A program made the translations under genes and the position numbers. DNA of 64,000 nt from JAOPZW01 sp963707695 (GTDB lineage Bacteria; Actinomycetota; Thermoleophilia; Solirubrobacterales; Solirubrobacteraceae), in NCBI GenBank assembly GCA_963707695.1, contig CAVPQY010000006.1, forward strand, positions 558,001-622,000, read 5' to 3'. Position 1 is the first letter of the stretch, and each line of letters begins with the position of its first letter. Of the stretch, positions 49,977 to 57,606 are shown in pieces. The notes beneath the pieces are model-generated. The model saw only the letters and a list, made by a program, of their open reading frames with translations. It did not search any database and had not been told where the DNA came from.

Positions 49977-51248
49977 GTGCTGGTCGACGCCTGGCTCCCC
50001 CGCGCCGCGGCGGCGCGCCCCGGCGCGCCGGCGGTCAACGCCCTGCGCTACGCCGACCTGCTGGTCGCGGCCGACGCGGGGGCGCGGCGGCTGGCCGCGC
50101 GCGGCGCCCGGGCCGGCGACCGCGTCGGCCTCGCGCTCCCGGCCGGCGAGGCCTTCGCCGTCGCGCTGCACGCCTGCCTGCGCCTCGGCGCCGTGGCCGT
50201 CCCGCTGGACCTGCGCCTGCCGGAGGCCGACCGGGCGCGCCGGGCGGCGGGCTGCGCCGTCGTCGTCGAGGCGCCGCTCGACGAGGGCGACGGCGACGAG
50301 CGGGCGCCGCTGTCAGCGCGGCACGACCTCGGCGCGCCGGCGATCGTCGTCTTCACGAGCGGGACGAGCGGCGCCTCCAAGCCGGTGGCCCTCACCTACG
50401 GCAACTGGCTCTGGAGCGCGCTCGGGTCGGCGACCGCGCTGGGCTGCCCGCCCGACGAGCGCTGGCTGTGCGCCCTGCCGCTGACCCACGTCGGCGGCCT
50501 GTCGATCCTGCTGCGCTCGGTCATCGCCGCGACGACCGCCGTGGTGCACGAGCGGTTCAGCACCGAGCGGGTGCTCGAGGCGCTGGCCCGCGAGGACGGC
50601 CCCACGGTCGTCTCGCTCGTCCCGACGACGCTCGCGCGCCTGCTCGACGCGGGCCTGCAGGAGCCGTCCTCCCTGCGGTGGGCGCTCCTCGGCGGCGCGG
50701 CCGTCCCCGCGCCGCTCCTCGACCGCGCGCGGGCCGCGCGCGTGCCGGTCGCGGCGACGTACGGGCTCACGGAGGCCTGCTCGCAGGTCGTCACGAACGG
50801 CGCGCCGCTCTTCTGCACCAGGGTCCGCCTGGCGCCCGACGGCGAGATCCTCGTCTCCGGCCTGACGCTGGCCCCCGAGGCGGCCCCGGAGCTGGCCACC
50901 GGCGACCTCGGGCGCTGGACGCGGGACGGGACGCTCGAGGTCGTCGGGCGCAAGGCCGACACGATCGTCACCGGCGGCGAGAACGTCGCACCGGCGGAGG
51001 TCGAGGACGTCCTGCTCGGCCATCCCGCGGTGGCCGAGGCCGCCGTTCACGGGCGCGCGCACCCCGAGTGGGGCGAGGCGGTCGTCGCCACGGTCGTCCT
51101 GCGGCCGGGCGCGCACGTCACCGAGGCCGCGCTGCGGGCGCACTGCGCCGCCCGGCTGGCCGGGTTCCAGGTGCCGAAGGACATCGCGTTCGCCAGCGCC
51201 CTGCCGCGCACCGCGTCGGGCAAGGTCATCCGCCGGGCGCTGCGCTGA
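49977..51248 (+). CDS. menE: o-Succinylbenzoate-CoA ligase MenE
   Basis: 423 residues. ANL-superfamily acyl-CoA ligase. P-loop VVFTSGTSGASKPVALTYG, A5 motif ATYGLTEACSQV, A7 STGD-type segment ATGDLGRWT, A8 hinge GRKADTIVTGGENVAPAEVE and the A10 Lys in PRTASGKVIRR. Activates o-succinylbenzoate for ring closure by MenB, which is not in this window. GTG at 49977 seven bases after TACGTT. Shorter than the usual 450-480 residues, mainly at the N-terminus. Confidence 0.92.
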   Translation: MLVDAWLPRAAAARPGAPAVNALRYADLLVAADAGARRLAARGARAGDRVGLALPAGEAFAVALHACLRLGAVAVPLDLRLPEADRARRAAGCAVVVEAPLDEGDGDERAPLSARHDLGAPAIVVFTSGTSGASKPVALTYGNWLWSALGSATALGCPPDERWLCALPLTHVGGLSILLRSVIAATTAVVHERFSTERVLEALAREDGPTVVSLVPTTLARLLDAGLQEPSSLRWALLGGAAVPAPLLDRARAARVPVAATYGLTEACSQVVTNGAPLFCTRVRLAPDGEILVSGLTLAPEAAPELATGDLGRWTRDGTLEVVGRKADTIVTGGENVAPAEVEDVLLGHPAVAEAAVHGRAHPEWGEAVVATVVLRPGAHVTEAALRAHCAARLAGFQVPKDIAFASALPRTASGKVIRRALR

Positions 51249-51262
51249 CACCGCCCGCCGCC

Positions 51263-51268
51263 TAGGCT
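51263..51268 (+). promoter_or_regulatory. -10 (TAGGCT) for leaderless methyltransferase transcript
   Basis: TAGGCT six bases before the ATG at 51275. Confidence 0.6.
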
Positions 51269-51274
51269 GGGCCG

Positions 51275-52120
51275 ATGGACCCCGAGGCCTTCCGCGCCGA
51301 GAGCCGTGACCGCTGGGAGCGCTCGGCCGCCGGGTGGGAGGCGACGCGCGAGCGCCTGCAGCGCGACGCCGCGCCGGTGACCGAGTGGCTGCTCGACGCA
51401 GCCCGCCTGGAGCCGGGGATGACCGTGCTCGAGGTGGCGGCCGGGGCGGGGGAGACCGGCCTGCAGGCCGCCCGCCGCGTCGCGCCGGGCGGCCGGGCGA
51501 TCCTCACCGACGGGGCCGAGGCGATGGTCGCAGCCATCCACCGCCGGGCCGCCGAGCTCGGGCTCCACGACGTCGAGGTGCGCCCGATGGAGGCCGAGTG
51601 GCTCGACCTGCCGGCCGCATCGGTCGACGCGCTCCTGTGCCGCTGGGGCCTCATGCTCCTGGCCGACCCGGAGGCGGCCCTGCGCGAGTGGCGCCGCGTC
51701 CTGCGCCCGGGCGGCCGCCTCGCCCTCGCCGTCTGGGCGGGACCCGACCTGAACCCGTGGCTCACGCGCCTGCACGGGCTCCTCGTCGACCGCGGCCTCG
51801 CGGCGGCCCCCGAGCCCGGCGAGCCCGGCCCGTTCTCGCTGGGCGACCCGGAGCGGCTGGCCGACCTGCTGTGGGGTGCGGGCGTGACGGAGGTGCGCGT
51901 CGAGGCGGTCGACCTCGTCTACCGGGCCGGCTCGCTGGACGACTGGTGGGAGCACGCGACCACGACCTCCCAGCGCGCGGCCGACGCCGTCGCTGGCCTG
52001 TCGCCCGCCGAGCACTACGCGTTGCGCGACGCCTTCGACACGGCCTACGCGGAGTTCACCGACGCGGACGGCCGCGTCGCCATCCCGGGCCGGACGCTGG
52101 TCGCGACCGCCGAGGCCTGA
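51275..52120 (+). CDS. Class I SAM-dependent methyltransferase
   Basis: 281 residues. Motif I VLEVAAGAGETGLQAA, motif II ILTDGAEAMV, then VDALLCRWGLMLLADPEAALREWRRVLRPGGRLALAVW, a clear Methyltransf_11 fold; a helical lid precedes the C-terminal strand. It stands next to menE, so a demethylmenaquinone methyltransferase role (MenG) is possible, but the UbiE hallmark segments are not seen and the protein is longer than MenG. A small-molecule methyltransferase of unknown target is the safer call. Confidence 0.85.
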   Translation: MDPEAFRAESRDRWERSAAGWEATRERLQRDAAPVTEWLLDAARLEPGMTVLEVAAGAGETGLQAARRVAPGGRAILTDGAEAMVAAIHRRAAELGLHDVEVRPMEAEWLDLPAASVDALLCRWGLMLLADPEAALREWRRVLRPGGRLALAVWAGPDLNPWLTRLHGLLVDRGLAAAPEPGEPGPFSLGDPERLADLLWGAGVTEVRVEAVDLVYRAGSLDDWWEHATTTSQRAADAVAGLSPAEHYALRDAFDTAYAEFTDADGRVAIPGRTLVATAEA

Positions 52121-52126
52121 GCGACG

Positions 52127-52597
52127 ATGGGCCGCCGCTGGGACACCGACGAGCGCGGCGCGGGCGTCGGCGACGCCCGGGCCCTGCTGCCCGAGGCGCG
52201 GCGCCTGCTCGCCGCGATGGACTCGGAGGGCTGGGTCGCCGAGGACCCCGAGGCCCACCTGCTGCCCCACCTCCGCCGCGCGTGCGCCGACGGGCGCCTG
52301 CCGCTCGAGCTCGTCTCCGCGGCCGCCGAGGAGGGCGGCGCCTACGTCGTCGACGTGCGCTGGACCGGCGCGCCCGGCTCGTGGCGCGGCGCCCGGGTCG
52401 CCGGCCACGCCCTGCTGGCGTCCGTCGCCGAGCCCTCGACCTTCGTCCGTGAGCGCCATGAGGACGACGTCCTGGTCCTCGACGCGGCCACCGGCGTCCT
52501 CGACGGCGACGGCCCGTTCGCGGCCCACGGCCACGTCCTGGTGCTGCGGGTGCGCGGCGCCGGGGGCGGACCGGCCGCCGGGCCGGTCGTCCCCTAG
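52127..52597 (+). CDS. Hypothetical protein, 156 residues
   Basis: Soluble alpha/beta protein; N-terminal half is helical (ARALLPEARRLLAAMDSEGWV, HLLPHLRRACAD), the rest forms strands (GAYVVDVRW, VLVLDAATGVLDGDGPFAAHGHVLVLRVRG). No domain recognised. ATG six bases after the methyltransferase stop, suggesting co-transcription; its TAG stop doubles as part of the ilvC -10. Confidence 0.68.
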   Translation: MGRRWDTDERGAGVGDARALLPEARRLLAAMDSEGWVAEDPEAHLLPHLRRACADGRLPLELVSAAAEEGGAYVVDVRWTGAPGSWRGARVAGHALLASVAEPSTFVRERHEDDVLVLDAATGVLDGDGPFAAHGHVLVLRVRGAGGGPAAGPVVP

Positions 52598-52600
52598 AGT
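52595..52600 (+). promoter_or_regulatory. -10 (TAGAGT) for ilvC, sharing the upstream stop codon
   Basis: Starts with the TAG stop of the hypothetical gene and ends nine bases before the ilvC ATG. Confidence 0.5.
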
Positions 52601-52609
52601 CCGCGCCCC

Positions 52610-53599
52610 ATGTTCTACGACGACGACGCGGACCTCACGCTCCTCGACGGCAAGGCCGTCGCGATCATCGGCTTCGGCTCCCAGGGCCACGCCCACGCGC
52701 AGAACCTGCGCGACAGCGGGGTCGACGTCGTCGTCGGCCTGCGCGAGGCGTCGTCCTCCGTCCAGGCGGCGCAGGACGCCGGCCTCGAGGTCCTGCCCGT
52801 GGCCGACGCCGCCAGCCGCGGCGACGTCGTCATGGTGCTCGTCCCCGACGAGCTCCATCACGACGTGTGGGAGCAGGAGGTCCGCGACGGCATCGCCCCC
52901 GGCAACCTCGTCCTCTTCGGCCACGGCTTCTCGGTCCACTACGGCGAGGTCGAGCCGCCCGCCGACGTCGACGTCGCGCTCGTCGCCCCCAAGGGCCCGG
53001 GCCACCTCGTCCGCCGCCAGTACACCGAGGGCTCCGGCGTGCCCGGCCTCATCGCCATCCAGCAGGACGCGACCGGGAACGCCAAGGCGCTCGCGCTCGC
53101 CTACGCCCGCGGCATCGGCTGCACGCGCGGCGGCGTGATCGAGACGACGTTCAAGGACGAGACGGAGACCGACCTCTTCGGGGAGCAGGCCGTCCTCTGC
53201 GGCGGCGCGACCGCGCTCGTGCAGGCCGGCTTCGAGACGCTCGTCGACGCGGGCTACGACCCGCAGATGGCGTACTTCGAGTGCCTCCACGAGCTCAAGC
53301 TCATCGTCGACCTCATGTACGAGAAGGGGATGGCCGGCATGCGCTACTCCATCTCGAACACGGCCGAGTACGGCGACTACACGCGCGGGCCGCGCGTCGT
53401 CGACGACCACGTGCGGGCGGAGATGAAGCGGATCCTGGGCGAGATCCAGTCGGGCGCGTTCGCCCGCGAGTGGATCGCGGAGAACCGCGCCGGGCAGGAG
53501 AACTTCAAGCGCCTGCGGGCCGAGCAGGCCGACACGGAGGTCGAGCACGTGGGGGAGGAGCTGCGCTCCCACATGGACTGGATCAAGCCGAGCTTCTAG
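52610..53599 (+). CDS. ilvC: Ketol-acid reductoisomerase, class I
   Basis: 329 residues, class I length. Rossmann loop AIIGFGSQGHAHAQNLRDSG with VGLREASSS after strand 2, where Arg and Ser suggest NADPH preference. Catalytic domain: APKGPGHLVRRQYTEGSGVPGLIAI, ETTFKDETETDLFGEQAVLCGG and MRYSISNTAEYGDY, with the metal Asp and Glu residues in place. Second step of branched-chain amino acid synthesis; its partner ilvBN lies 16 kb upstream. Probable short-leader or leaderless transcript. Confidence 0.96.
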   Translation: MFYDDDADLTLLDGKAVAIIGFGSQGHAHAQNLRDSGVDVVVGLREASSSVQAAQDAGLEVLPVADAASRGDVVMVLVPDELHHDVWEQEVRDGIAPGNLVLFGHGFSVHYGEVEPPADVDVALVAPKGPGHLVRRQYTEGSGVPGLIAIQQDATGNAKALALAYARGIGCTRGGVIETTFKDETETDLFGEQAVLCGGATALVQAGFETLVDAGYDPQMAYFECLHELKLIVDLMYEKGMAGMRYSISNTAEYGDYTRGPRVVDDHVRAEMKRILGEIQSGAFAREWIAENRAGQENFKRLRAEQADTEVEHVGEELRSHMDWIKPSF

Positions 53600-53621
53600 C
53601 CGGGGCGCAGGGCCCGCGACG

Positions 53622-55040
53622 GTGCGTCGCGTCCCCGCCACGGCCGTCCGCCCGGGTCGCTGCGTCGCACTCGCCCCCGTCCTGGCCCTGGCCCTCGTCG
53701 GCTGCGGCGGAGGCGGCGGGCGGCACCATGCGGCCCGCACCGCGACCGCGGCGGCGCCGGCGGTCCCGCCGCCGCTGCGCGCCCGGGCGGCCTGCGACGG
53801 CGCTCCGGACTTCACCTGCGCGACCCTCCGGGTCCCGCTGGACCGGTCGCGGCCCGACGGAGAGCGCCTGGCCCTGCGAGTGGCGGTCCAGGACGTCCCG
53901 GCGCGCCGCGGCGTGCTCGTCGTGCTCGCCGGCGGCCCCGGCCAGCCCGGCGTCCCCTTCGCGTCGCGGATCGGGCAGCGGCTGGGCGCGGCCGCCCGCG
54001 GCTGGCGCATCGTGCTGCTCGACCAGCGCGGCACGGGCGCCGGCGCCCTGCGGTGCCCGGCGCTGCAGCGGGCCATGGGGACGTCGGACCTCACGGTCCC
54101 CCCGGCGGGCGCCGTGAGGGCCTGTGCGCGCCGCCTCGGCACCCGGCGCACGCACTTCAGGACCGCCGACACCGTCGCCGACGTCGACGACCTGCGCCGC
54201 GCGCTGCGTGCCCCGCGGCTGTCGCTGCTGGGCACGTCCTACGGCACGTTCGTCGCCGAGCGCTACGCGCTGGCCCACCCACGCCAGACCGGGCGGTTGG
54301 TCCTCGACTCCGTCGTGCCCCATCCCGGCGTCGCGGCGGCGGGCACCGCGCCGCTCCGCGCCGCCGGCCGCGTGCTGCGCGCCGTCTGCCGGGCGCGCCG
54401 CTGCCCGGGCGACCCGGCTGCCGACCTCGCCGTCGTCGTCCGGCGCGACCGCCTCGGCGTCGAGCTCTACGACGTCCTCACCGCCCTGTCGGTCCAGGCG
54501 CCGGGCTTCCCCGGGGTGCCGGAGGCGCTCCACGCGGCCCGGGTGGGCGACCGGGCGCCCCTGCGGGCGCTCGTCGCGGCCGTCGGCCGCGCCCAGCGCG
54601 CGCCGGCGACCGTCCTCAGCCAGGGCCTGCACGCCGCGACGCTGTGCGCCGAGTCGCGCTTCCCGTGGCCGGTGGACCTGTCCGTCGCGCGCCGGGGCGC
54701 GCCGCTCGCGCGCTCGCGCGCGGCCCTGGGCGCCCGGCCCCGGTCGACCGCGCCCTTCGACGCCCCCACCGCGACGGGCAACGGCTTCGTCGCCCAGTGC
54801 CGCCCGTGGCCGCCGGTCCGGCGGCCGGCGCCGGTCGCGCGCGACCTCCCCGCGGTGCCGGTGCTCCTGCTGGCCGGCGACCGCGACCTCTCGACGCCGC
54901 TGGCCTGGGCGCGGGAGGAGGCCGCCCGGGCCCCGCGCGGGCGGCTCGTCGTGGCCCGCGGCCGCGGCCACGGCGTCCTGCGGCAGGTCGGCCGGGGGCG
55001 GGTGCACCGGGCCGTCGTGCGCTTCCTGCAGGCGGGCTAG
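53622..55040 (+). CDS. Secreted lipoprotein alpha/beta hydrolase (tripeptidyl-aminopeptidase-like, S33)
   Basis: 472 residues. N-terminal signal with lipobox LALVGC at residues 23-28, so it is anchored outside the membrane. Conserved pieces of the family: TCATLRVPLDRSRPDGERLAL, VVLAGGPGQPG, LLDQRGTGAGALRC, nucleophile elbow LLGTSYGTFVAERYA, acid LLAGDRDLSTPL and His in GRGHGVLRQ, followed by a TAP-type C-terminal part. Probably removes N-terminal residues from peptides. GTG start; stop shares CTAG with the convergent hexapeptide gene. Confidence 0.88.
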   Translation: MRRVPATAVRPGRCVALAPVLALALVGCGGGGGRHHAARTATAAAPAVPPPLRARAACDGAPDFTCATLRVPLDRSRPDGERLALRVAVQDVPARRGVLVVLAGGPGQPGVPFASRIGQRLGAAARGWRIVLLDQRGTGAGALRCPALQRAMGTSDLTVPPAGAVRACARRLGTRRTHFRTADTVADVDDLRRALRAPRLSLLGTSYGTFVAERYALAHPRQTGRLVLDSVVPHPGVAAAGTAPLRAAGRVLRAVCRARRCPGDPAADLAVVVRRDRLGVELYDVLTALSVQAPGFPGVPEALHAARVGDRAPLRALVAAVGRAQRAPATVLSQGLHAATLCAESRFPWPVDLSVARRGAPLARSRAALGARPRSTAPFDAPTATGNGFVAQCRPWPPVRRPAPVARDLPAVPVLLLAGDRDLSTPLAWAREEAARAPRGRLVVARGRGHGVLRQVGRGRVHRAVVRFLQAG

Positions 55041-55597
55041 CCGCGCCGGACGAGCCGGCGCCGCGCGGGCACGGCGGGCTCCGGGGTCCCGGCCGGGCGC
55101 GCCGGGACGCCCTCGACATGGGCGCCGGGCGCGACGTCCGCGGTGACGACGGCGCGCACGCCGACGCGGGCGACCGGCCCGACGGTCACGCCCCGCAGGA
55201 CGACCGCCGCGGCGTCGACGCGCGCGCCGCGGCCGATCCGCACGGGTGCGGTGACGAGGCCCTGCCGGCGGACCGGGAGCTCCGGGTCCGCCACGACGTG
55301 GTCGAAGTCGAGCAGCACGACCTCGTCGCCGAGTCGGGCCTGTGGCCCGACGTCGATGCGCTCGTGGGCCGTCACGACGCAGCGGGCCCCCAGGTGCGCG
55401 CCCGCCCCGACGACGACGACCGCGCCGGAGGCCACGTGGAACCGGCACCGCTTGCCGATCGAGCACCCGTCGGCCAGCACGACCGATCCGCCGGGCGCGA
55501 CGTCCCAGGTGATGCCGCGCCCGAGGCGGACGCCGGACTCGGCGACCACGCGGCCGCGCGTGCGCAGGCGCAGGAGGAGCGGACGCCGGGCGGGCAC
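55037..55597 (-). CDS. Hexapeptide-repeat (left-handed beta-helix) acyltransferase-like protein
   Basis: 186 residues. Repeats of the form [LIV]-G-x4 run through most of the protein, for example GSVVLADGCSIGKRCRFHVASG, VGAGAHLGARCVV, VRIGRGARVDAAAVVLRGVTVGPVARVGVRAVV, as in maltose/galactoside acetyltransferases; there is a FDHVVADPE loop with the catalytic-type His. Predicted O-acetyltransferase of a sugar or polymer. GTG at 55597 is six bases after TACCGT. Follows the SGNH gene; CTAG overlap with the hydrolase. Confidence 0.82.
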   Translation of the reverse strand: MPARRPLLLRLRTRGRVVAESGVRLGRGITWDVAPGGSVVLADGCSIGKRCRFHVASGAVVVVGAGAHLGARCVVTAHERIDVGPQARLGDEVVLLDFDHVVADPELPVRRQGLVTAPVRIGRGARVDAAAVVLRGVTVGPVARVGVRAVVTADVAPGAHVEGVPARPAGTPEPAVPARRRLVRRG

Positions 55598-55603
55598 GCG
55601 GCC

Positions 55604-55609
55604 ACGGTA
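55604..55609 (-). promoter_or_regulatory. -10 (TACCGT) for leaderless hexapeptide-transferase transcript
   Basis: TACCGT six bases before the GTG at 55597. Confidence 0.55.
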
Positions 55610-55625
55610 CCGGCCGCCGCGCGCG

Positions 55626-56342
55626 TCAGGCCCGCCGCAGCCCGGCCGCCTCGACGGCGCGCCGGCGCAGGTCCTGCCCGAGCAGCCGCGCCGAGCGCAG
55701 CCGCCACCGCGCCCGCGCCCGTGCCGAGCGGTCGGCGTCGGCGAGCGCCAGCGGCGAGCCCGGCACGTGGATCCCGGCCGCGCGCAGCGACCAGGCGGCG
55801 CGCTCGGCGATGACGACCTGCCCCAGCGCCGTGGGGTGCACCGCGTCGGGGAGGACGAGCGCGGGGCCCCGCAGGTCGGCGAGCTCCACGACCACGGCGC
55901 CCGCCTCGGCGGCCTGGGCCCGCACGAGCGCGGAGGCCTCGCGCGGCTTGGGGGCGCTCCTCGGCCGGCCGAGGTCGTCCGGCAGGGTGCACAGCAGCAG
56001 GCGGTCGCACGCGGCGTCGAGCCCGGCGACCGCGATCCGCAGGTCGCGGGCGTAGGCCTCGGCGTCCCACTCGAGCGACCGCACGTCGTTGACGCCGGCG
56101 TACAGCACCCCGAGGCCGCCGCCCGCCCGCAGGCGCGGCACCTGCTCGGCGACGACGTGGGCCACGCCCGCCCCGTCGGCGGCCAGCCCGTGGAAGGGGA
56201 CGTCGAGCGCCTCGGCCAGCCACTGCGCCCACGACTGCGCCTGCACCCCGAGCATCGGCTCGCCGTGCCCGCGCGTGATCGAGTCGCCCAGCGCGACGAG
56301 CGGGGCGCCCCCGACGCCGCCGGCGTCCACCGGGGGGCTCAC
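55626..56342 (-). CDS. SGNH/GDSL hydrolase
   Basis: 238 residues. Block I ALGDSITRG (Ser), block II Gly in ADGAGVA, block III YAGVNDVRS (Asn) and block V LPDAVHPTALG (Asp and His) are all visible, so the catalytic set is complete. Family members deacylate lipids or remove acetyl groups from polysaccharides. GTG overlaps the malQ stop (GTGA). With the hexapeptide acyltransferase downstream, it may set the acetylation state of a glycan. Confidence 0.87.
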   Translation of the reverse strand: MSPPVDAGGVGGAPLVALGDSITRGHGEPMLGVQAQSWAQWLAEALDVPFHGLAADGAGVAHVVAEQVPRLRAGGGLGVLYAGVNDVRSLEWDAEAYARDLRIAVAGLDAACDRLLLCTLPDDLGRPRSAPKPREASALVRAQAAEAGAVVVELADLRGPALVLPDAVHPTALGQVVIAERAAWSLRAAGIHVPGSPLALADADRSARARARWRLRSARLLGQDLRRRAVEAAGLRRA

Positions 56343-57571
56343 CCCGCGCGACCCGCCGCGCGGGTCATGGCCCCGAGCCGCTCGGCCTCGCGATCGCCGA
56401 GCTGCCCGGCCTCCAGACGCCACCGCCAGTTGCCGCCGGTGCGGCCGGGGACGTTCATGCGCGCCTCGGAGCCGAGCCCGAGCAGGTCCTGGGCCTGGAC
56501 CACGCAGAGCCGGGGCCGCGAGCCCAGGGCGAGCCGGACGAGCGACCACCAGACCTCGCCCTCGTCGACGCCGGCCGCCCGCAGCTCGCGCCGGACCTCA
56601 CGCCGCCGGGCGTCGTCGAGGTGGTCCCACCAGCCGCGCAGCGTGTCGTTGTCGTGGGTGCCCGTGTAGAGGACCTGGTGCTCGCGGTGGTTGCGCGGCC
56701 AGTGCGGGCCGTGGCGGTCCTCGGGGTCGAAGGCGAACTGCAGCACCACCATGCCCGGGAAGCCGACCCCGTCGCGCAGCCGCCGCACGGCCGGCGTGAT
56801 GACGCCGAGGTCCTCGGCGACGACCTGGAGCTCGCCGAGCTCTCGTTGCGCCGCATCGAAGACGGCACGCCCCGGTCCGCGCGCCCAGCGCCCCCCGCGG
56901 GCGTCCCGCGCCCCGGCCGGGACGGCCCAGTAGGCGGCGAACGCGCGGAAGTGGTCGATGCGCGCGAGGTCGACCAGCTCGAACGTGCGGCGCAGTCGCG
57001 CCACCCACCAGCGGTAGCGCCGGCGCTGGAGCGCCGGCCAGTCGTAGAGCGGGTTGCCCCACAGCTGCCCCTTGTCGGAGTAGGCGTCGGGCGGCACGCC
57101 CGCGACCGCGTCGTCGCGGAAGAGCTCGGGGTGGGCGCGATGGTCGGCGCTCCCGGGCGCGACGTAGATCGGCACGTCGCCGTAGAGGCGGACGCCGACC
57201 CGCGCCGCGTGCACCCGCAGGTCGCCCCACTCGCGGGCGAAGCGCACCTGGTCGGCCACCGCGCGTCGGCCGCCGGCGTGGGCCTCCCAGTCCGCGATCC
57301 AGTCGGCGTGCTGGGCGCGGAAGGCCTCGACCTCGTCGTCGCCGACCTCCGCGCCGGGGTCGTGCAGGAGCCCGCGCCAGGCCGCGAAGGCCGAGGCCGA
57401 CTTGTAGGGGGAGCCGTGGCGGTCGGGCGGCCCGAGCGGGAGGACCTGCCAGAAGCGCTGCCCGGCGGCGGCCAGCCAGTCCACGAACGCGTGCGCGTCC
57501 GGGCCGAGCGTCCCGGACGGGAGCGAGGTCACGTGGAGCTGCACGCCGCTTGCGCGCGGCAACGCGGTCAT
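56339..57571 (-). CDS. malQ: 4-alpha-glucanotransferase (GH77), short form
   Basis: 410 residues, shorter than the common 480-520. Starts with GVQLHVTSLPSGTLGPDAHAFVDWLAAAGQRFWQVLPLGP as usual. Nucleophile Asp in ARIDHFRAF, acid/base Glu in VVAEDLGVITP and stabiliser Asp in TGTHDNDTLRGWW are all present, and the C-terminus MNVPGRTGGNWRWR is standard, so the missing length is in surface loops. Redistributes maltodextrin chains, feeding the glgE/treS/glgB genes read in the opposite direction. ATG start divergent from glgE, 35 bases between. Confidence 0.9.
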   Translation of the reverse strand: MTALPRASGVQLHVTSLPSGTLGPDAHAFVDWLAAAGQRFWQVLPLGPPDRHGSPYKSASAFAAWRGLLHDPGAEVGDDEVEAFRAQHADWIADWEAHAGGRRAVADQVRFAREWGDLRVHAARVGVRLYGDVPIYVAPGSADHRAHPELFRDDAVAGVPPDAYSDKGQLWGNPLYDWPALQRRRYRWWVARLRRTFELVDLARIDHFRAFAAYWAVPAGARDARGGRWARGPGRAVFDAAQRELGELQVVAEDLGVITPAVRRLRDGVGFPGMVVLQFAFDPEDRHGPHWPRNHREHQVLYTGTHDNDTLRGWWDHLDDARRREVRRELRAAGVDEGEVWWSLVRLALGSRPRLCVVQAQDLLGLGSEARMNVPGRTGGNWRWRLEAGQLGDREAERLGAMTRAAGRAG

Positions 57572-57606
57572 GCGAAGTTCACGTTGGGGTCCACCTGGAG
57601 AAGGGA

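Noticed and set aside
51275..52120. Calling the methyltransferase menG/ubiE from proximity to menE
   Set aside because: UbiE hallmark motifs are not seen and the length differs, so only a general methyltransferase call is supported.
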